This document shows, piece by piece, positions 10,223 through 20,225 of a stretch of DNA of 64,000 bases. The DNA is taken from the NCBI GenBank assembly GCA_009760885.1, contig CM019693.1, positions 46,258,751 through 46,322,750 of the forward strand. The letters are read 5' to 3'. The stretch comes from Achatina immaculata (taxonomy: Eukaryota; Mollusca; Gastropoda; Stylommatophora; Achatinidae). How positions within the stretch are numbered: the first letter of the stretch is position 1; every line of letters starts with the position of its first letter. Below the pieces are notes generated by a model. The model ran no database searches and was not told the DNA's origin. It was given only the letters and a program-made list of their open reading frames with translations. Both the position numbers and the translations under genes were made by a program.

Positions 10223-11227
10223 AATGAATGTATAAAATCGGAAAAAAAAGTAGGAGCAGCTTTATTACTTAACGATTACAAAGTTGTGACGTTTCGGCGT
10301 GAGCCTTAATCATACAAAAACATACAGGACGAAGAAATAGAGAGAGGAGATAAAGTATAGATTCACATGAATACTGTTTAAAAAAAAAAAAAAAATTTTT
10401 AAAGGAGTACTTAGCTGTAAATTGCAAGGTGTGGCTTGTCCAGCCGTGTGTGTCAGGAATGGATCTGGTAGGACGTGGAAATTGTTTAAATAGAGACCTG
10501 TGACATGTGGTCGGTGGGTTGTAACTGGGGGTGGTGGATGGGGAACCGGGGAGAGGAGAGACAGTGACGCACTACTGGCTTAGCTAGGAGAAACTGAAAC
10601 AAGTGATTTGGGAAGAGGGGTTGCAGAGAAGAGGGGTTGCAGAGAAAATAGCGGGGTTGCAGAGTGATGCTGTGAGGAAGTTTGAAAAGTAAGAAGGGGT
10701 GGATTTAGTGGAGAGGTACTATAATGATTGAAGAAGATGATGTTACGTGTAACTAAACAGCGAGTTTAACCCATGTGGTTCCAGCATCCCATAATTTTGA
10801 ATGCAGCGGTTCTCAAGTGCCAGGCGGCTTGTGTCATCTGCGTGACATTGTTTAATGGCTGTTACCAGAAAATCAGATTTGCCTCTGTGGTTGGGGCCAT
10901 TGAAATGATTTGGGACTGGTTTTGAAGCATGCTGGGCGATGTCGTACAGATGTTTTTGTATGCGGTCCCCTAATCTGAGGCCAGTCTCACCGATATATGT
11001 TATCCTGCATCTTTTGCAAACGATGACATATATCACATTTCGGGACTCGTATGTGAATCCCTCATGAAGAGTGAGGATAGTTTTGGGAAAGGTGATTGTT
11101 TTTGTTTCCCAAACTACGGGGCAGGTAACGCAGCGGGGGCGGTTACATTTTCTGGTGCCAACATATGTAAGGCTCTGCTTCAAGTGGCTGTGGATGAGGA
11201 TGTCCTACTTTTTGGTGTGGTGGCACC
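10223..11227 (-). mobile_element. Penelope-like element PLE-A, 3' part
   Basis: Read on the minus strand this holds the end of a PLE ORF (see 10743-11183), a 3' UTR, and a 3' terminal region that includes ctcacgccgaaacgtcac, the polyadenylation-like aataaagctgc and the tip ccgattttatacattc (10223-10300). The same 3' terminal block occurs at 29600-29738, 33180-33342 and 59771-59900. The 5' break near 11200 abuts tRNA-like SINE sequence. Confidence 0.85.
10743..11183 (-). CDS. PLE-A GIY-YIG endonuclease domain (partial ORF)
   Basis: The 146-codon frame begins in the region linking RT and nuclease. It has a Cys-rich motif (C-x4-C-x2-C in RKCNRPRCVTC, residues 12-22) followed by the GIY-YIG nuclease: NVIYVIVCKRC (residues ~48-59), then TYIGETGLRLGDR with the second half of the GIY-YIG signature and catalytic Arg candidates, and HFNGPNHRGKSDFLVTAI. 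Penelope-like elements use this nuclease together with RT for target-primed integration. The RT is missing, so this is a 5'-truncated copy. Reading through upstream gives KQSLTYVGTRKC in frame back to a stop near 11216. Confidence 0.85.
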   Translation of the reverse strand: MKQSLTYVGTRKCNRPRCVTCPVVWETKTITFPKTILTLHEGFTYESRNVIYVIVCKRCRITYIGETGLRLGDRIQKHLYDIAQHASKPVPNHFNGPNHRGKSDFLVTAIKQCHADDTSRLALENRCIQNYGMLEPHGLNSLFSYT

Positions 11228-11230
11228 CGT

Positions 11231-11503
11231 TGCTGGGACTTGAACTCAGTACCACCAGATTAGTACCCGTTGCTGAGACCTGAACTCAGTACCACCAGAT
11301 TAGTACCCGTTGCTGGGACTTGAACTCAGTACCACCAGATTAGTAACCGTTGCTGGGACTTGAACTCAGTACCACCAGATTAGTAACCGTTGCTGGGACT
11401 TGAACTCAGTACCACCAGATTAGTAACCGTTGCTGGGACTTGAACTCAGTACCACCAGATTAGTAACCGTTGCTGGGACTTGAACTCAGTACCACCAGAT
11501 TCC
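11231..11503 (-). repeat. 40-bp tandem repeat, about 6.8 copies, each with a B-box
   Basis: A 40-bp unit starts at 11231, 11271, 11311, 11351, 11391, 11431 and 11471. Units are near identical; early ones have tagtacccg and later ones tagtaaccg, and the second unit has tgctgagacctg. On the minus strand each unit holds one GTTCAAGTCC B-box-like motif. Confidence 0.95.
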
Positions 11504-11545
11504 AGACAGTGCCTAGCCTAACCACAGACCAGACTGCCATAAAAA
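11231..11545 (-). mobile_element. tRNA-derived SINE-like head with amplified B-box segment
   Basis: On the minus strand, from about 11537 downward, an A-box-like TGGTCTGTGGTTAGG is followed about 45 bp later by a B-box-like GAGTTCAAGTCC inside a possible T-stem (ctgag/cccag, 4 of 5 pairs). This is the layout of a tRNA-derived pol III promoter. The final copy ends in gggtgccaccac, like a tRNA 3' end. The B-box segment is repeated seven times (next entry). The parent tRNA is not identifiable by eye. It lies directly upstream of the truncated PLE-A ORF. Confidence 0.5.
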
Positions 11546-11626
11546 AAAACTTGTAGCTTGATTATTTTAAATGAACAGTACAGACAGACAAAAACAATGT
11601 GTGTCTGGGATTTATCTTTTTCCTAG

Positions 11627-11740
11627 TCAGGTTCTGTTCTCATTCTCTGAGAGACTGTTTAATATTATCCTCCTTTTCTGCTTTTCTGGATCTTCTGTGA
11701 GGCCTGTTATCAATCTTTTAGGGGCACCATGAGAAGTTAA
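11627..11740 (-). CDS. Possible terminal coding exon or coding relic
   Basis: On the minus strand a pyrimidine-rich tract ending in attag precedes 114 bp that are open (L-T-S-H-G-A-P-K-R-L-I-T-G-L-T-E-D-P-E-K...) and end in TGA. The phase-0 start would fit the candidate first exon at 16081-16176. No close poly(A) signal was found. It might instead be the end of a decayed mobile-element ORF. I cannot name the product. Confidence 0.25.
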   Translation of the reverse strand, partial: LTSHGAPKRLITGLTEDPEKQKRRIILNSLSENENRT

Positions 11741-11789
11741 CTAATTTTCTCGAAAAGTACAAAGAAAGTAACAAGCAAGACATATAGAG

Positions 11790-14258
11790 AAAGTGAATGA
11801 ATGAATGAATGAATGAATAATGAATAATCTTTATTTTTCAAGGGTAAAGAATTGGGCACGCAGGCCCGTCTTACATTCTGCCCTTCATCACTCCATCTTT
11901 CATTCCTCCCACACTTGATTTAGTACAAATATACAAATTGAATTAGGAAAAAAACATATCAAAAGAGTGTAAGATTTAGCTACTACATTCAAAGTAAAAG
12001 AGAAGAAGTAATTAACCTAATAAAATAGCACTCACGCAGACATACACACGCAGACATATACATAAACAAAAATACATTGTAAATACAGATCTTCTAACAT
12101 GTTTTTTTAACAGACATTAAAATAATTTCTAACAATGTCTAACAAGTTACTTTTCTAACTATGTCATTTTAGTACTTGATGGTTGGCGAGTCACGTGTTG
12201 AGAGAATGCTGGTTATTTTATGGAGGCATATAATTACAAGCAAGTAAATAATGAAACAGGTTTGAGTTAAAGGATGAAGTATTACCAATGGATTTTAAAT
12301 GATAGGGGAGGGTGTTCCAGAGCTGTACTGCAGAGTATGCAAGGCTTTTCTTGTACAGATCAATCCTGGGTTTAGGAAGAAGACAGTTTTTTAAACGCTG
12401 GCTATGTTTAGTATTATACGTAAACAGTGACCACAAGTAACGCGGAGCATTGTGCGACAGAATTCTCTGAACAAACTTAACTTTGTTAAAAATGATTCTA
12501 TTTTTGAGGGGTAGAATTTTGAGTTGTTTGTGTTGATCTACAGTCTGTACTGGGTGTTTGTCACAAATCAGATTTAATGCTCGCTTGTGAAGTGAGTGGA
12601 GCCTTTTTGTGTTTGAGACTGAGCATCCATCCCAGATTGTGGAACAGTAATCTAAGTGTGTTTGTATGTGTGATATGTAGTATATATTTCTTGTGTCTTT
12701 GTTGATAAAATGTTTAATTTTGGCTAATTGGTAAACTTTCTGTGCAATCAAGTTTGTTAGGTTATGTATGTGAGAATTCCAAGTTAAATGCTGATCAATG
12801 ATGAGTCCTAGGGTTTTATGTTCATGAACATTTTCTATTGCCTTAGTACCAGCACAAAGCTGTAGTGAAGTTTTTGTTGCATTCTGCAGTTTCTGTCTTG
12901 TAGTGATGAGCATGGATTTTGTTTTGTTGGTGTTTATCAACATACCATTTTTATTACTCCATTTAATCAAACTCTTTATATCATTTTGGAGCGTTGTCTG
13001 TAGTTTATTGATGTCATAGTCACTATTGTAAACAGTACAGTCATCAGTGAAAAGATCACATGAAGAGTGCTCTAAATGTAGTGGTAAGTCATTAATATAG
13101 GTAGCAAAGAGAAGATGACCAAGAATGGAACCTTGAGGAATACCGGTATCAACCACAGACGAGCCAGATATTTTGTTTCTAAAGCAAACTACTTGTTTTC
13201 TACCTGAGAGAAAAGATGTAATAAATTTTGTTAGGTCAGGGTGTAATCTATAGCCTTCCAACTTTTTTGCAAGAATTTCATGATCAATCATATCGAAGGC
13301 TTTCTTGAAATCAACAAAGACAGCACCACACAATTTGTCATCATTTATATTAGACAGCCAGCTTTCTGTCATTTTAGTTAATGCTGTGTGGCAGGAGTAA
13401 TTTGGTCTAAAACCTGACTGACTGTCTATTAGTAGATTGTTTTCCTGCATGTGGAGCAGTGTTAACTTTTGTATATGCTTTTCAAGAGGTTTAGATAGTG
13501 ATGACAGAATGGATATGGGTCTATAGTTTGAGAGGTCACTAGTCTGTCCAGATTTAAAAACAGGAAAAACTTTGGCGAGTTTAAAAGCGTCAGGGAAATA
13601 TTGTTTGTCAATGCACAAATTGTATAAGTATGTTAGTGTGTCTGTGATAACTGGTGCAGCGTAGTATAGTATCTTGTTACTAATGTCATCACATCCTGCT
13701 GAGTTAGTGTTCTTTAAGGACTGGATGTAGTTATAAACCTCACCGACTGTGAGGAAAGGAATATTAATTTGTTTTAGCTTTACACATTTACTGTCGCTGA
13801 AAGTTTTCAACACGCTCAGGTCACAATTAGGGGTCGGTAATGAAGATTTTAGAATACTAATTTCTTCCCTAAAATGTTCACTGAAGTTAGTGCAAGTATG
13901 TTCACCATTAAGTGTTTGTGGGTCAGTTTGCTTCCTTTTATTTACAAGAGTATTAATTGCTTTCCAGATTGATTTACTATCAGTTTTGTCTTTCACTAAA
14001 TTTCTGAAGTAATTTTTCTTGTCCTGCCTAATTAAATACTGCACCTTATTTCTAAGTGAACAATAGCTACTGAAATTTCTGCTTTTGTGAGCTTCATCCC
14101 GTTTCCTCATGAGTTGCAATATATCGGGAGTTATCCACAGGGATTTTGTTACATGTTTTACTCTCATCTCTTTGAAGGGGACATGCTTGTCAAAAATGTT
14201 TTGAAATATCTTGATCCAGTATTCGATAGCCTCATCTGGATTTGTTAACTGGAAAACG
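11790..14258 (-). mobile_element. CR1/L2-group LINE, 5'-truncated, with (TTCA)n-type tail
   Basis: The element reads on the minus strand: coding sequence open back to about 14255, where the 5' truncation falls, a 3' UTR with aataaag, and a tail seen on plus as gaatgaatgaatg at about 11795-11822. The same 3' UTR end recurs at 37250-37376 (plus) and 55384-55470 (minus), which fixes the 3' boundary. No convincing TSD was found. Confidence 0.85.
12218..14167 (-). CDS. Reverse transcriptase of CR1/L2-like LINE (5'-truncated ORF2)
   Basis: The frame gives 649 codons from the first ATG, and remains open upstream to about 14255, so that ATG is not the real start. The RT domain has NYRPISILSSLSKPLEKH (~215-232), SGFRPNYSCHTAL, VFVDFKKAFDMIDHEIL (~283-300), TGIPQGSILGHLLF and a palm motif FTDD at about residue 362, where YADD or FADD is usual. 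The Ala-to-Thr change suggests loss of function. A thumb segment (TLGLIIDQHLTWNSHI) and the CR1/L2-type C-terminal region (YCSTIWDGCS, AVQLWNTLPYHLKS) follow. No endonuclease is present. Confidence 0.88.
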   Translation of the reverse strand: MRVKHVTKSLWITPDILQLMRKRDEAHKSRNFSSYCSLRNKVQYLIRQDKKNYFRNLVKDKTDSKSIWKAINTLVNKRKQTDPQTLNGEHTCTNFSEHFREEISILKSSLPTPNCDLSVLKTFSDSKCVKLKQINIPFLTVGEVYNYIQSLKNTNSAGCDDISNKILYYAAPVITDTLTYLYNLCIDKQYFPDAFKLAKVFPVFKSGQTSDLSNYRPISILSSLSKPLEKHIQKLTLLHMQENNLLIDSQSGFRPNYSCHTALTKMTESWLSNINDDKLCGAVFVDFKKAFDMIDHEILAKKLEGYRLHPDLTKFITSFLSGRKQVVCFRNKISGSSVVDTGIPQGSILGHLLFATYINDLPLHLEHSSCDLFTDDCTVYNSDYDINKLQTTLQNDIKSLIKWSNKNGMLINTNKTKSMLITTRQKLQNATKTSLQLCAGTKAIENVHEHKTLGLIIDQHLTWNSHIHNLTNLIAQKVYQLAKIKHFINKDTRNIYYISHIQTHLDYCSTIWDGCSVSNTKRLHSLHKRALNLICDKHPVQTVDQHKQLKILPLKNRIIFNKVKFVQRILSHNAPRYLWSLFTYNTKHSQRLKNCLLPKPRIDLYKKSLAYSAVQLWNTLPYHLKSIGNTSSFNSNLFHYLLACNYMPP

Positions 14259-14588
14259 TACGTAAGAGGCGAAGTGAGAGAGCGACAGAGGGAGATAAAG
14301 AGAACAGCTTGGCAGAGATGATCCAGATTTATATGAATTACAGCTTATATCAAATGATCATGGTTCAAGTAGACCAAATATCTTTGCCTCCTAAGTGAAG
14401 TTACTAATGTTACATCAACACAAGATCAAAAAGTGCTCCAGCTGCGTATATATACATATGTGTTTATGTTTCTGTTATAATACCTTAACTTGTTTCCATG
14501 AAAGACATATTCTCCTTATCAAAATGAAATGAGAGTGCTACTGAATAGAATGCACTACTTCTATTCTAAGAATCTTGGTTATTTCATA

Positions 14589-14596
<8 letters not shown>

Positions 14597-14644
<48 letters not shown>

Positions 14645-14661
14645 TACATATATATATATAT
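14597..14661 (+). repeat. (TA)n/(CA)n compound microsatellite
   Basis: A (TA)n run is followed by CA repeats and a second TA run. The surrounding 14260-15480 has no recognisable gene or element; it is AT-rich single-copy-looking sequence. Confidence 0.9.
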
Positions 14662-15750
14662 CTATACATGACGCACCCTCTCAATCATTTCTGGCACTGA
14701 ATACTAGTTGACCTGGGTGCTTGTCATCATCAATTGATGTTCTAACCCCTCTCCCCTCCCCACTCATCCCACCTTGAACTGGGAAAACTACTCAAATGTC
14801 TTTGAATGACTCATAATATGTTCACCAAAAGCCATATTCAACATTTGATAGCCTTCTGTAGCTATTTTTCTTAACTTGAATCAGAATTTGATACAAACAT
14901 GCTGCTCATGGAAATCTGCCATGCTGATAATCACAGAGAGCACTTAAGGTTTTTAAAAAAAACTTGTGTTGAATCACTTCTGTTGCACTCAAACTGTTAA
15001 TTTTCAGCACACTGGTCAATCATACAGTTGTAGCACATACTGTACCATTCCACATAAAATAAGAAGAGATCTCAATCCTGTGACATGATTTTGAGAAGGG
15101 GTTTTGATCTGAGATTGTGAATACAAGATTCCCCACTTATTTAACTGGTTAGAGAAAAGAACACCAGAAGTGGTAAAAAGGGGAATCCAATTTTTTTTTT
15201 AACTTGTAACTGCACGTTTCAAAAGTGAAAAAAATAAATAACACACTATGTTTCACTTGCAAATGTGTGCAAAATATAAACAAGCAATAAATTGTTCCAC
15301 TTCCTAAAGTCTTCTGCGTGTACTGGCATAGCGTTTACAATTTTTTTATAACACTTTGGCTTCGATCTAAGAATTATACTGTTGAGTGTGGTACACCTAG
15401 TTGTGCCCTATATCAGGATATCTGTTTGGAACATGTCTGTATCACTAACTTTTGTTAATTCTAGCTTTTTTTTTTTTTTTCAAACTCACTTTGGGCACAT
15501 TATGAATACAAATGTAAAGATATTATAAGCACAGGGACATAAAAATATTATATGCATGAATAGACTGGCGGTATTGAATCCAGTTTGATACAAAGCTTCT
15601 GGCTGATCTGAGCAGAACTGTATGGATGGTGAATGAAATAGATCGAAAAAGCAGGCCAGATAGAACGCTTGGGTTTTGTTTATAACTGACAAAAGATCGA
15701 AACAGCGAGCAGTCGAAAAGCGGGAGTTGTCTGTACATGTGGAGAGTGGT

Positions 15751-15830
15751 GGCCTGAGCTTTGTGAATTCAAATGGATAGTATTGGCCTGAATTTTGTGG
15801 ATTCAAATGGTGAGTAGTGGCCTGAGCTTT
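15751..15830 (+). repeat. 34-bp tandem repeat, about 2.4 copies
   Basis: The phrase ggcctgagctttgtgaa / ggcctgaattttgtgga / ggcctgagctttgtgag recurs every 34 bp. The 129-codon minus-strand frame over 15486-15875 crosses this repeat. It has no recognisable motif, so I do not call it a gene. Confidence 0.7.
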
Positions 15831-16080
15831 GTGAGCACATGTGAAAGGTACAAATGAATGAAGTGATGTCCACACTTTATCAAAATTGAGTATGCCTCAA
15901 CGCATTGCCCGGGTATTTATTTATCCCAATCTTCTATTAGACAGGAAAAGGGAATGAATTAATCTATCAAAATCACTATAATATTAATTCAAAACTTGAT
16001 TATAAACGATGTCACTCAATATTTACACGTGGCATTCATTTCCAGGCAGAAAATGTAACATTTAGTTTAAAACAACGTAC

Positions 16081-16176
16081 CCAGCTACCCGTCCCGCAGG
16101 GAAATTCACGCAAGCATAGTGTTTTTATTTGGCTTTGAATTGCTTCAGTAGCTGTTACTTTATTCCGAGACGCCAT
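16081..16176 (-). CDS. Candidate first coding exon of a minus-strand host gene
   Basis: On the minus strand an ATG in a strong context (aaatATGGcg; A at -3, G at +4) opens 32 codons (MASRNKVTATEAIQS...REFPCGTGSW) and ends in phase 0 at a good donor (CTGG|gtacgt). The block 16060-16250 is richer in CpG than the surrounding repeats, as expected of a promoter and first exon. An upstream in-frame ATG gives a longer frame (to 16269), but its context is weaker. Candidate downstream exons in the same phase are at 11627-11740 and 6674-6740. I do not recognise the protein. Confidence 0.5.
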
Positions 16177-16436
16177 ATTTGCTCTGAAAACATGTTTTCC
16201 GCTGGGTGTTAATGACGCCTTTGCCGTAACTAGGTCTGGCTTGTGGGTATCTTTAAGGAAAAGTGACAATTTTGGTGCTGTGGAATTTACTAATTTATTT
16301 TCTTGTTCTTCTTCACAGATATCATTTTCATTTCGTTAACAATTTTGTACTCTGTCCTCTGGGGGGATATATTATATGTGAAATTCTGTATATTCAGCAG
16401 AATATCACATTTAATTTGGTTAGCGGGGTAGGGGTA

Positions 16437-16862
16437 TTCCCTATGAAAGAAGAAGTAAGACTCCTCCTTACCTCCGTTAGTCTACGGGACACCCTTGGGC
16501 AAGGTGGAGTAACCCCTATAGCCCCCCCCCCCCCGATCAGGGTAACATGAAACCATGGGAGCAGGTGGTGGATAGAATGAGAGCAGCCGACAGATAATGT
16601 TGGTTATGGTCACCATTCTATGATGGTAGGCAGATGATCTCAATGTAGGGACAATGATTATGATCACTGACTAGTACATTGACTGCCCAGAAGGAAAGTA
16701 ATGGCAAATTATTCATACCAAGAAACTCTAGCAGCAACATGGAAGGTCGATAGAAAAAAAGATCTGGTGGTGAGTCCTGCAGGCCTGACAGATATAGTTT
16801 TAACACTTGGGAAGAGTGTGAGACAGAAGTCAGTACAGTTAGGAAGACAAAGTTCTATTATT
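16437..16862 (+). mobile_element. Dispersed repeat: LINE 5'-leader-like sequence shared with 42185-42425
   Basis: The stretch from gatcactgactagtacatt to gaagacaaagttc (16655-16854) matches 42207-42396 with roughly 90% identity by eye. Upstream it contains a C14 tract (16521-16534) and ggtaacatgaaaccatggga. The element breaks at 16854, just where the other copy continues into an RTE-C-like 3' end. A short inverted RTE-C scrap (tagttagtaatgatccaaga) follows. It is probably a LINE 5' UTR or a non-autonomous element carrying it. Confidence 0.55.
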
Positions 16863-17686
16863 AGTTAGTAATGATCCAAGATAATAGCTGACATGAAGAT
16901 AACATTTTAAAAAGACAATTACAGGATCAAGACCACTTCACTTTGATCTTACAAAAATACCAGAACAATATGGTATAGAAGTGAAAAAAGCATTTCAAAA
17001 TCCTGATAGCTGAGCAGGAGGAGATGACACCAGATGAACTGGCTACGCAGGCCGCAACAACTAAAGACATGGTTCCAGTAAAGAAAACACAAAAGAATAG
17101 ATGGATTACAGCAGGCACACTAGAACTGATAAAACAACGTAGAGAATGAAGATGCAATGGAAAGTAGCAAACAACAACAAAGAGGAATTTAAATCTTTAA
17201 TAAAAGAAGTACAAAGAAACATAAGAAAAGACAAAAAACAATACATACAAGATTGTTATGAAAGAATAGAAAGACATCAGAAGTGTGGAAGAGATAGTGA
17301 AATGTTTAAAGAAATGAAGACATTGACAAGAAATGTCACAACTAAGCTAAATGTAATTTGTGACGAAATTGGGAATACCTTGACAGAGACAGAGGAAGTT
17401 CTAGAAAGATGGAAGGAATATTGCAGAGGAATGTATCAAACAGCTGACTGTGATAGCAGAAATCAACAGTGTGAATTATTATTGGGGGAGAAAGAACCTG
17501 AACCAACAATAGAAGTTTTATGGGCAATAAAGAATCTGAAAAATGGTAAATCACCGGGATGTGATGAGATAACAGCTGAACTTATTAAAGCAGGAGGAAA
17601 GGAATATGCATCAATCTGTCATGCACTGTGTAAAAACATGATATTCAGGTATTTGGCCAAAAGAATGGAAAAAAAACTGTGTTCAT

Positions 17687-17713
17687 CTTATATCTTATAT
17701 CCTTCCCATGCCA
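17687..17713 (-). mobile_element. 27-bp RTE-B 3'-end insertion with 9-bp TSD
   Basis: Only 27 bp are inserted, equal to the last bases of RTE-B plus its tail (minus strand, ...gggaaggatataagat). The intact RTE-C sequence here is actgtattcataccactg. The TSD tgtgttcat is present at 17678-17686 and 17714-17722. This is an extreme 5' truncation. Confidence 0.85.
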
Positions 17714-17975
17714 TGTGTTCATACCACTGCCAAAAAAAAGGGTAACCTGAAATTGATCATAAACTACAGAACTGTTGCCCTGATTAGTCATGGCAGTACA
17801 AAAATCATAGTCGGTTGACTTTGTAAGAAAATAGAAGAAGAAGTCAATATGGTTCAAGCTGGATTCAGGCAAAAAAGAGGATCAAGAGATCATATATTCA
17901 ATATAATATTAATAATAGAGAAATGCAGAGAGTTTAATGTGAATCTATATTTATCTTTTATAGACTACTCAAAGG

Positions 17976-18116
17976 GAAGATGGCTGCAAGACATCATTGA
18001 TGATCTGCAAATGGATGCATCAGCAGCAGGCCATCTTGTTCACAAGTGACAGGCCTACAGAAGTGCTGTTAGGGAGGCAAAGTTCCGCAAGGGACATGCA
18101 AATGAATGAATTAATG
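17976..18116 (+). mobile_element. 141-bp RTE-C 3'-end insertion within RTE-C
   Basis: The last 141 bp of RTE-C (aagatggctgcaagacatc to the ATGA tail) interrupt the RT frame of the older RTE-C copy in the same orientation. The TSD agactactcaaagg is present at 17962-17975 and 18117-18130, 14 bp and exact. Confidence 0.9.
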
Positions 18117-19199
18117 AGACTACTCAAAGGCATTTGATTGTGTACAACACCAGAAACTGTGGGAAATAATGGAAAAAATTACAATTAACATCACTGCTGT
18201 ATCTAGACCAACAGGCAGCAGTAAGAATAAATGGTGAAACAACAACATGGTTTGACATAAAACAAGGGGTCTGTCAGGAATGCATATTGTTGCCTTACTT
18301 GTATACTGAAAATATAGTGAGGAATGTTAGAGAAGATGTAGACAAAGAGAAGATGTAGACAAAGAATATTACGATGCCATAACAATTGAAGGTTATGAAA
18401 TACCAGAGATTAGATATGCTGATGACACAATATTACTGTCCACAATGGAAAAACTAATTATGTCAGTCCGTAAGAACAGCAAAGAGCAAAACCTCTATCT
18501 TAATGCGAAGAAAACTAAATTGATGACAACTGACAAAACAAACAAGACATCTGAAATATGTATCAATGAGGAAAAATTGGAAGAAGTGGAGAATTTTGGA
18601 TATCTTGGATCACTACTAACTAATAATGGAGATACAATGAGGGAAATTAAAAGGAGGACATCTATCGCTCTTCAGAAAGTAAAAAAAACTAAAGAATCTA
18701 TGGAGAGAAACAGACAGAACTACAAAAATAAGATTTTTAAGGGCACGCATCTTTCCTATCATAACATATGCCTGTGATACCTGGAAACTTAACAAAACAG
18801 CTGAGAAACACATAAATGCCTTTGAATGTAAATGCAATATGGACACAAAAGGGAACAAATATATCCATACTACAAGAACTTAATACTGAAGAAGGCTGGC
18901 TAGTAAAGAGGATTAAAGAGAGAAAACTTAAATATTTTGGACACATTAAACATCATGATAATCTTGGAAGGGTACATAATGAGAAAAAGAAAGAGACAAA
19001 GACCAAGGCAAAGATGGCTGCAAGACATCATTTATCTACAAATGGATGCATCAGCAGCAGGCCATCTTGCTCACAACCAAGAGGCCTACAGGAGTGCTGT
19101 TAGGGAGGCAAAGTTCCGCAAGGGACATGCAAATGAATGAATGAATGATCACATTTAATATACCCCCCTCCTCAGAAGACAGAGTGCAAAACTGTTAAC

Positions 19200-19385
19200 T
19201 GTTATTATACGTGATATTCAGTATATGCTGCAAGTCAGATGGTTTGACCATGTTATGTGGTTACCACCAGACAGTATGCCACGAAAGATATTCACACTAA
19301 GATTTGTAGGTAACAGAGGAAGGGATCGCCCATGCAAGAGGTGCAGTGAGGAAATTACAGAAGAATTAAATATCCTATTATATGA
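19200..19385 (+). pseudogene. LINE C-terminal fragment (RTE-like)
   Basis: The frame 19225-19437 begins VRWFDHVMWLPPDSMPRKIF and continues FVGNRGRDRPCKRCSEEI, which matches the C-terminal W-F-G-H-V-x-R-x-P / GRxRxR region of many LINE ORF2 proteins. It ends where the mini RTE-B element begins, about 19386. Confidence 0.55.
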
Positions 19386-19643
19386 AGTGGAATTCCGCTT
19401 GATCTGCTACATATCATGTACCGGGAGTTGGGAATAAGGCTAACAACCTTATCCTGGGACCTATCTAGAGGCAACTCCAGATAGGAAAAAAAGATATCAT
19501 TATGGAAACTCACAGAGAAACCAACTGAGGCATAAAATCCTTTGATGAGGTTGAAAGACTCGCCGAAGACAGGAAAAGTTGGCGAACTACTTTGCGAGCC
19601 CTATGTGACGTTTAACGGCACGGGAAGGATATAAGATAAGATA
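19386..19643 (+). mobile_element. Mini RTE-B: 5' leader fused directly to 3' end
   Basis: The first ~130 bp (gtggaattccgcttgatctg ... atggaaactcacagagaaac) match the leader at 55768-55905. The sequence then jumps to the last ~110 bp of RTE-B (gcataaaatcctttgatgag ... gtgacgtttaacggcacggg) and ends in the ataag tail. All enzyme coding is absent. A short TSD, atatgaag, is suggested at both ends (19379-19386 and about 19640-19648). Confidence 0.7.
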
Positions 19644-19984
19644 TGAAGCAAACTGCCAATCTCTATTAAGACGTCTGTTTGTCCTCTCAACACTGAAAGG
19701 TAGATAAGGAAGGAGACAAGACAAGACAAACACATGGTGCATTAAAATATTCTATACTAAAGACTAGAAGAAGATTCAGATGAAGCTTAAAAAAAAATTC
19801 TTGGGACAGAAAAAAATTGGAGGCAGCACAGCAATTTGAACCTAGAATTGAGATCATTTTTAATACAGATTATTTCAGCTCATATAAACAAAAAAAAAAA
19901 ACAAATTCCCAAGCTTCCTGTTGCATCTCTTTTATCCAGCTGTACACGTGTTGATGTTTCAAACATTTGTTCACTTGAATTTGA

Positions 19985-20225
19985 ACTTGAAGAATAGCCA
20001 TGCTCTGCTGCTGGCCTAGAGATAGGCATCCTTGCACTCAGAACACTCCCATATATACTCAGCCTTTAACCTCAGTATTGTTCGTAGTGTGTGCTGGGTG
20101 ACAGTGCCAATGGCATATTGGCTGAATACAGCTCGATCTTTTCTGCAAAGTTCTGAATGTCTGCCCTTCGTTATTCCCCTTTTGCAGAGTCTTTGATGAT
20201 AGTTTGTGCATTCCACAGAGATATA
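19985..20225 (-). pseudogene. LINE C-terminal fragment related to 5235-5427
   Basis: The minus-strand frame 20016-20216 encodes KGRHSELCRKDRAVFSQ and GTVTQHTLRTILRLKAE, ending with a CSECKDAYL motif. The GTVTQHTL block aligns by eye with GTVIKHSL in the 5245-5427 fragment. It is a remnant of a LINE of the RNase H-bearing kind. Confidence 0.5.

Larger units (their letters stand above)
16915..19145 (+). pseudogene. RTE-C LINE, long decayed copy
   Basis: Coding sequence of RTE-C runs from the linker after the endonuclease to the (ATGA)n tail. The frame at 17146-17745 covers the linker and RT start (NLKNGKSPGCDEITAELIKAGG). RT pieces follow (VQAGFRQKRGSRDHIFN, 17849-; DIKQGVCQECILLPYL; 18445-18777 KLEEVENFGYLGSLLTNNGD). 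The C-terminal end is at 18816-19140. It has several frameshifts, a duplication near 18338-18366 and a small deletion near 18175. Two later RTE insertions interrupt it (17687-17713 and 17976-18116). Confidence 0.85.

Noticed and set aside
11231..11503. CRISPR-like array (regular 40-bp units)
   Set aside because: Units are directly adjacent with no unique spacers, in an animal genome; it is a tandem repeat.
15486..15875. 129-codon minus-strand open frame
   Set aside because: It spans a 34-bp tandem repeat, has no recognisable motif and no convincing splice sites.
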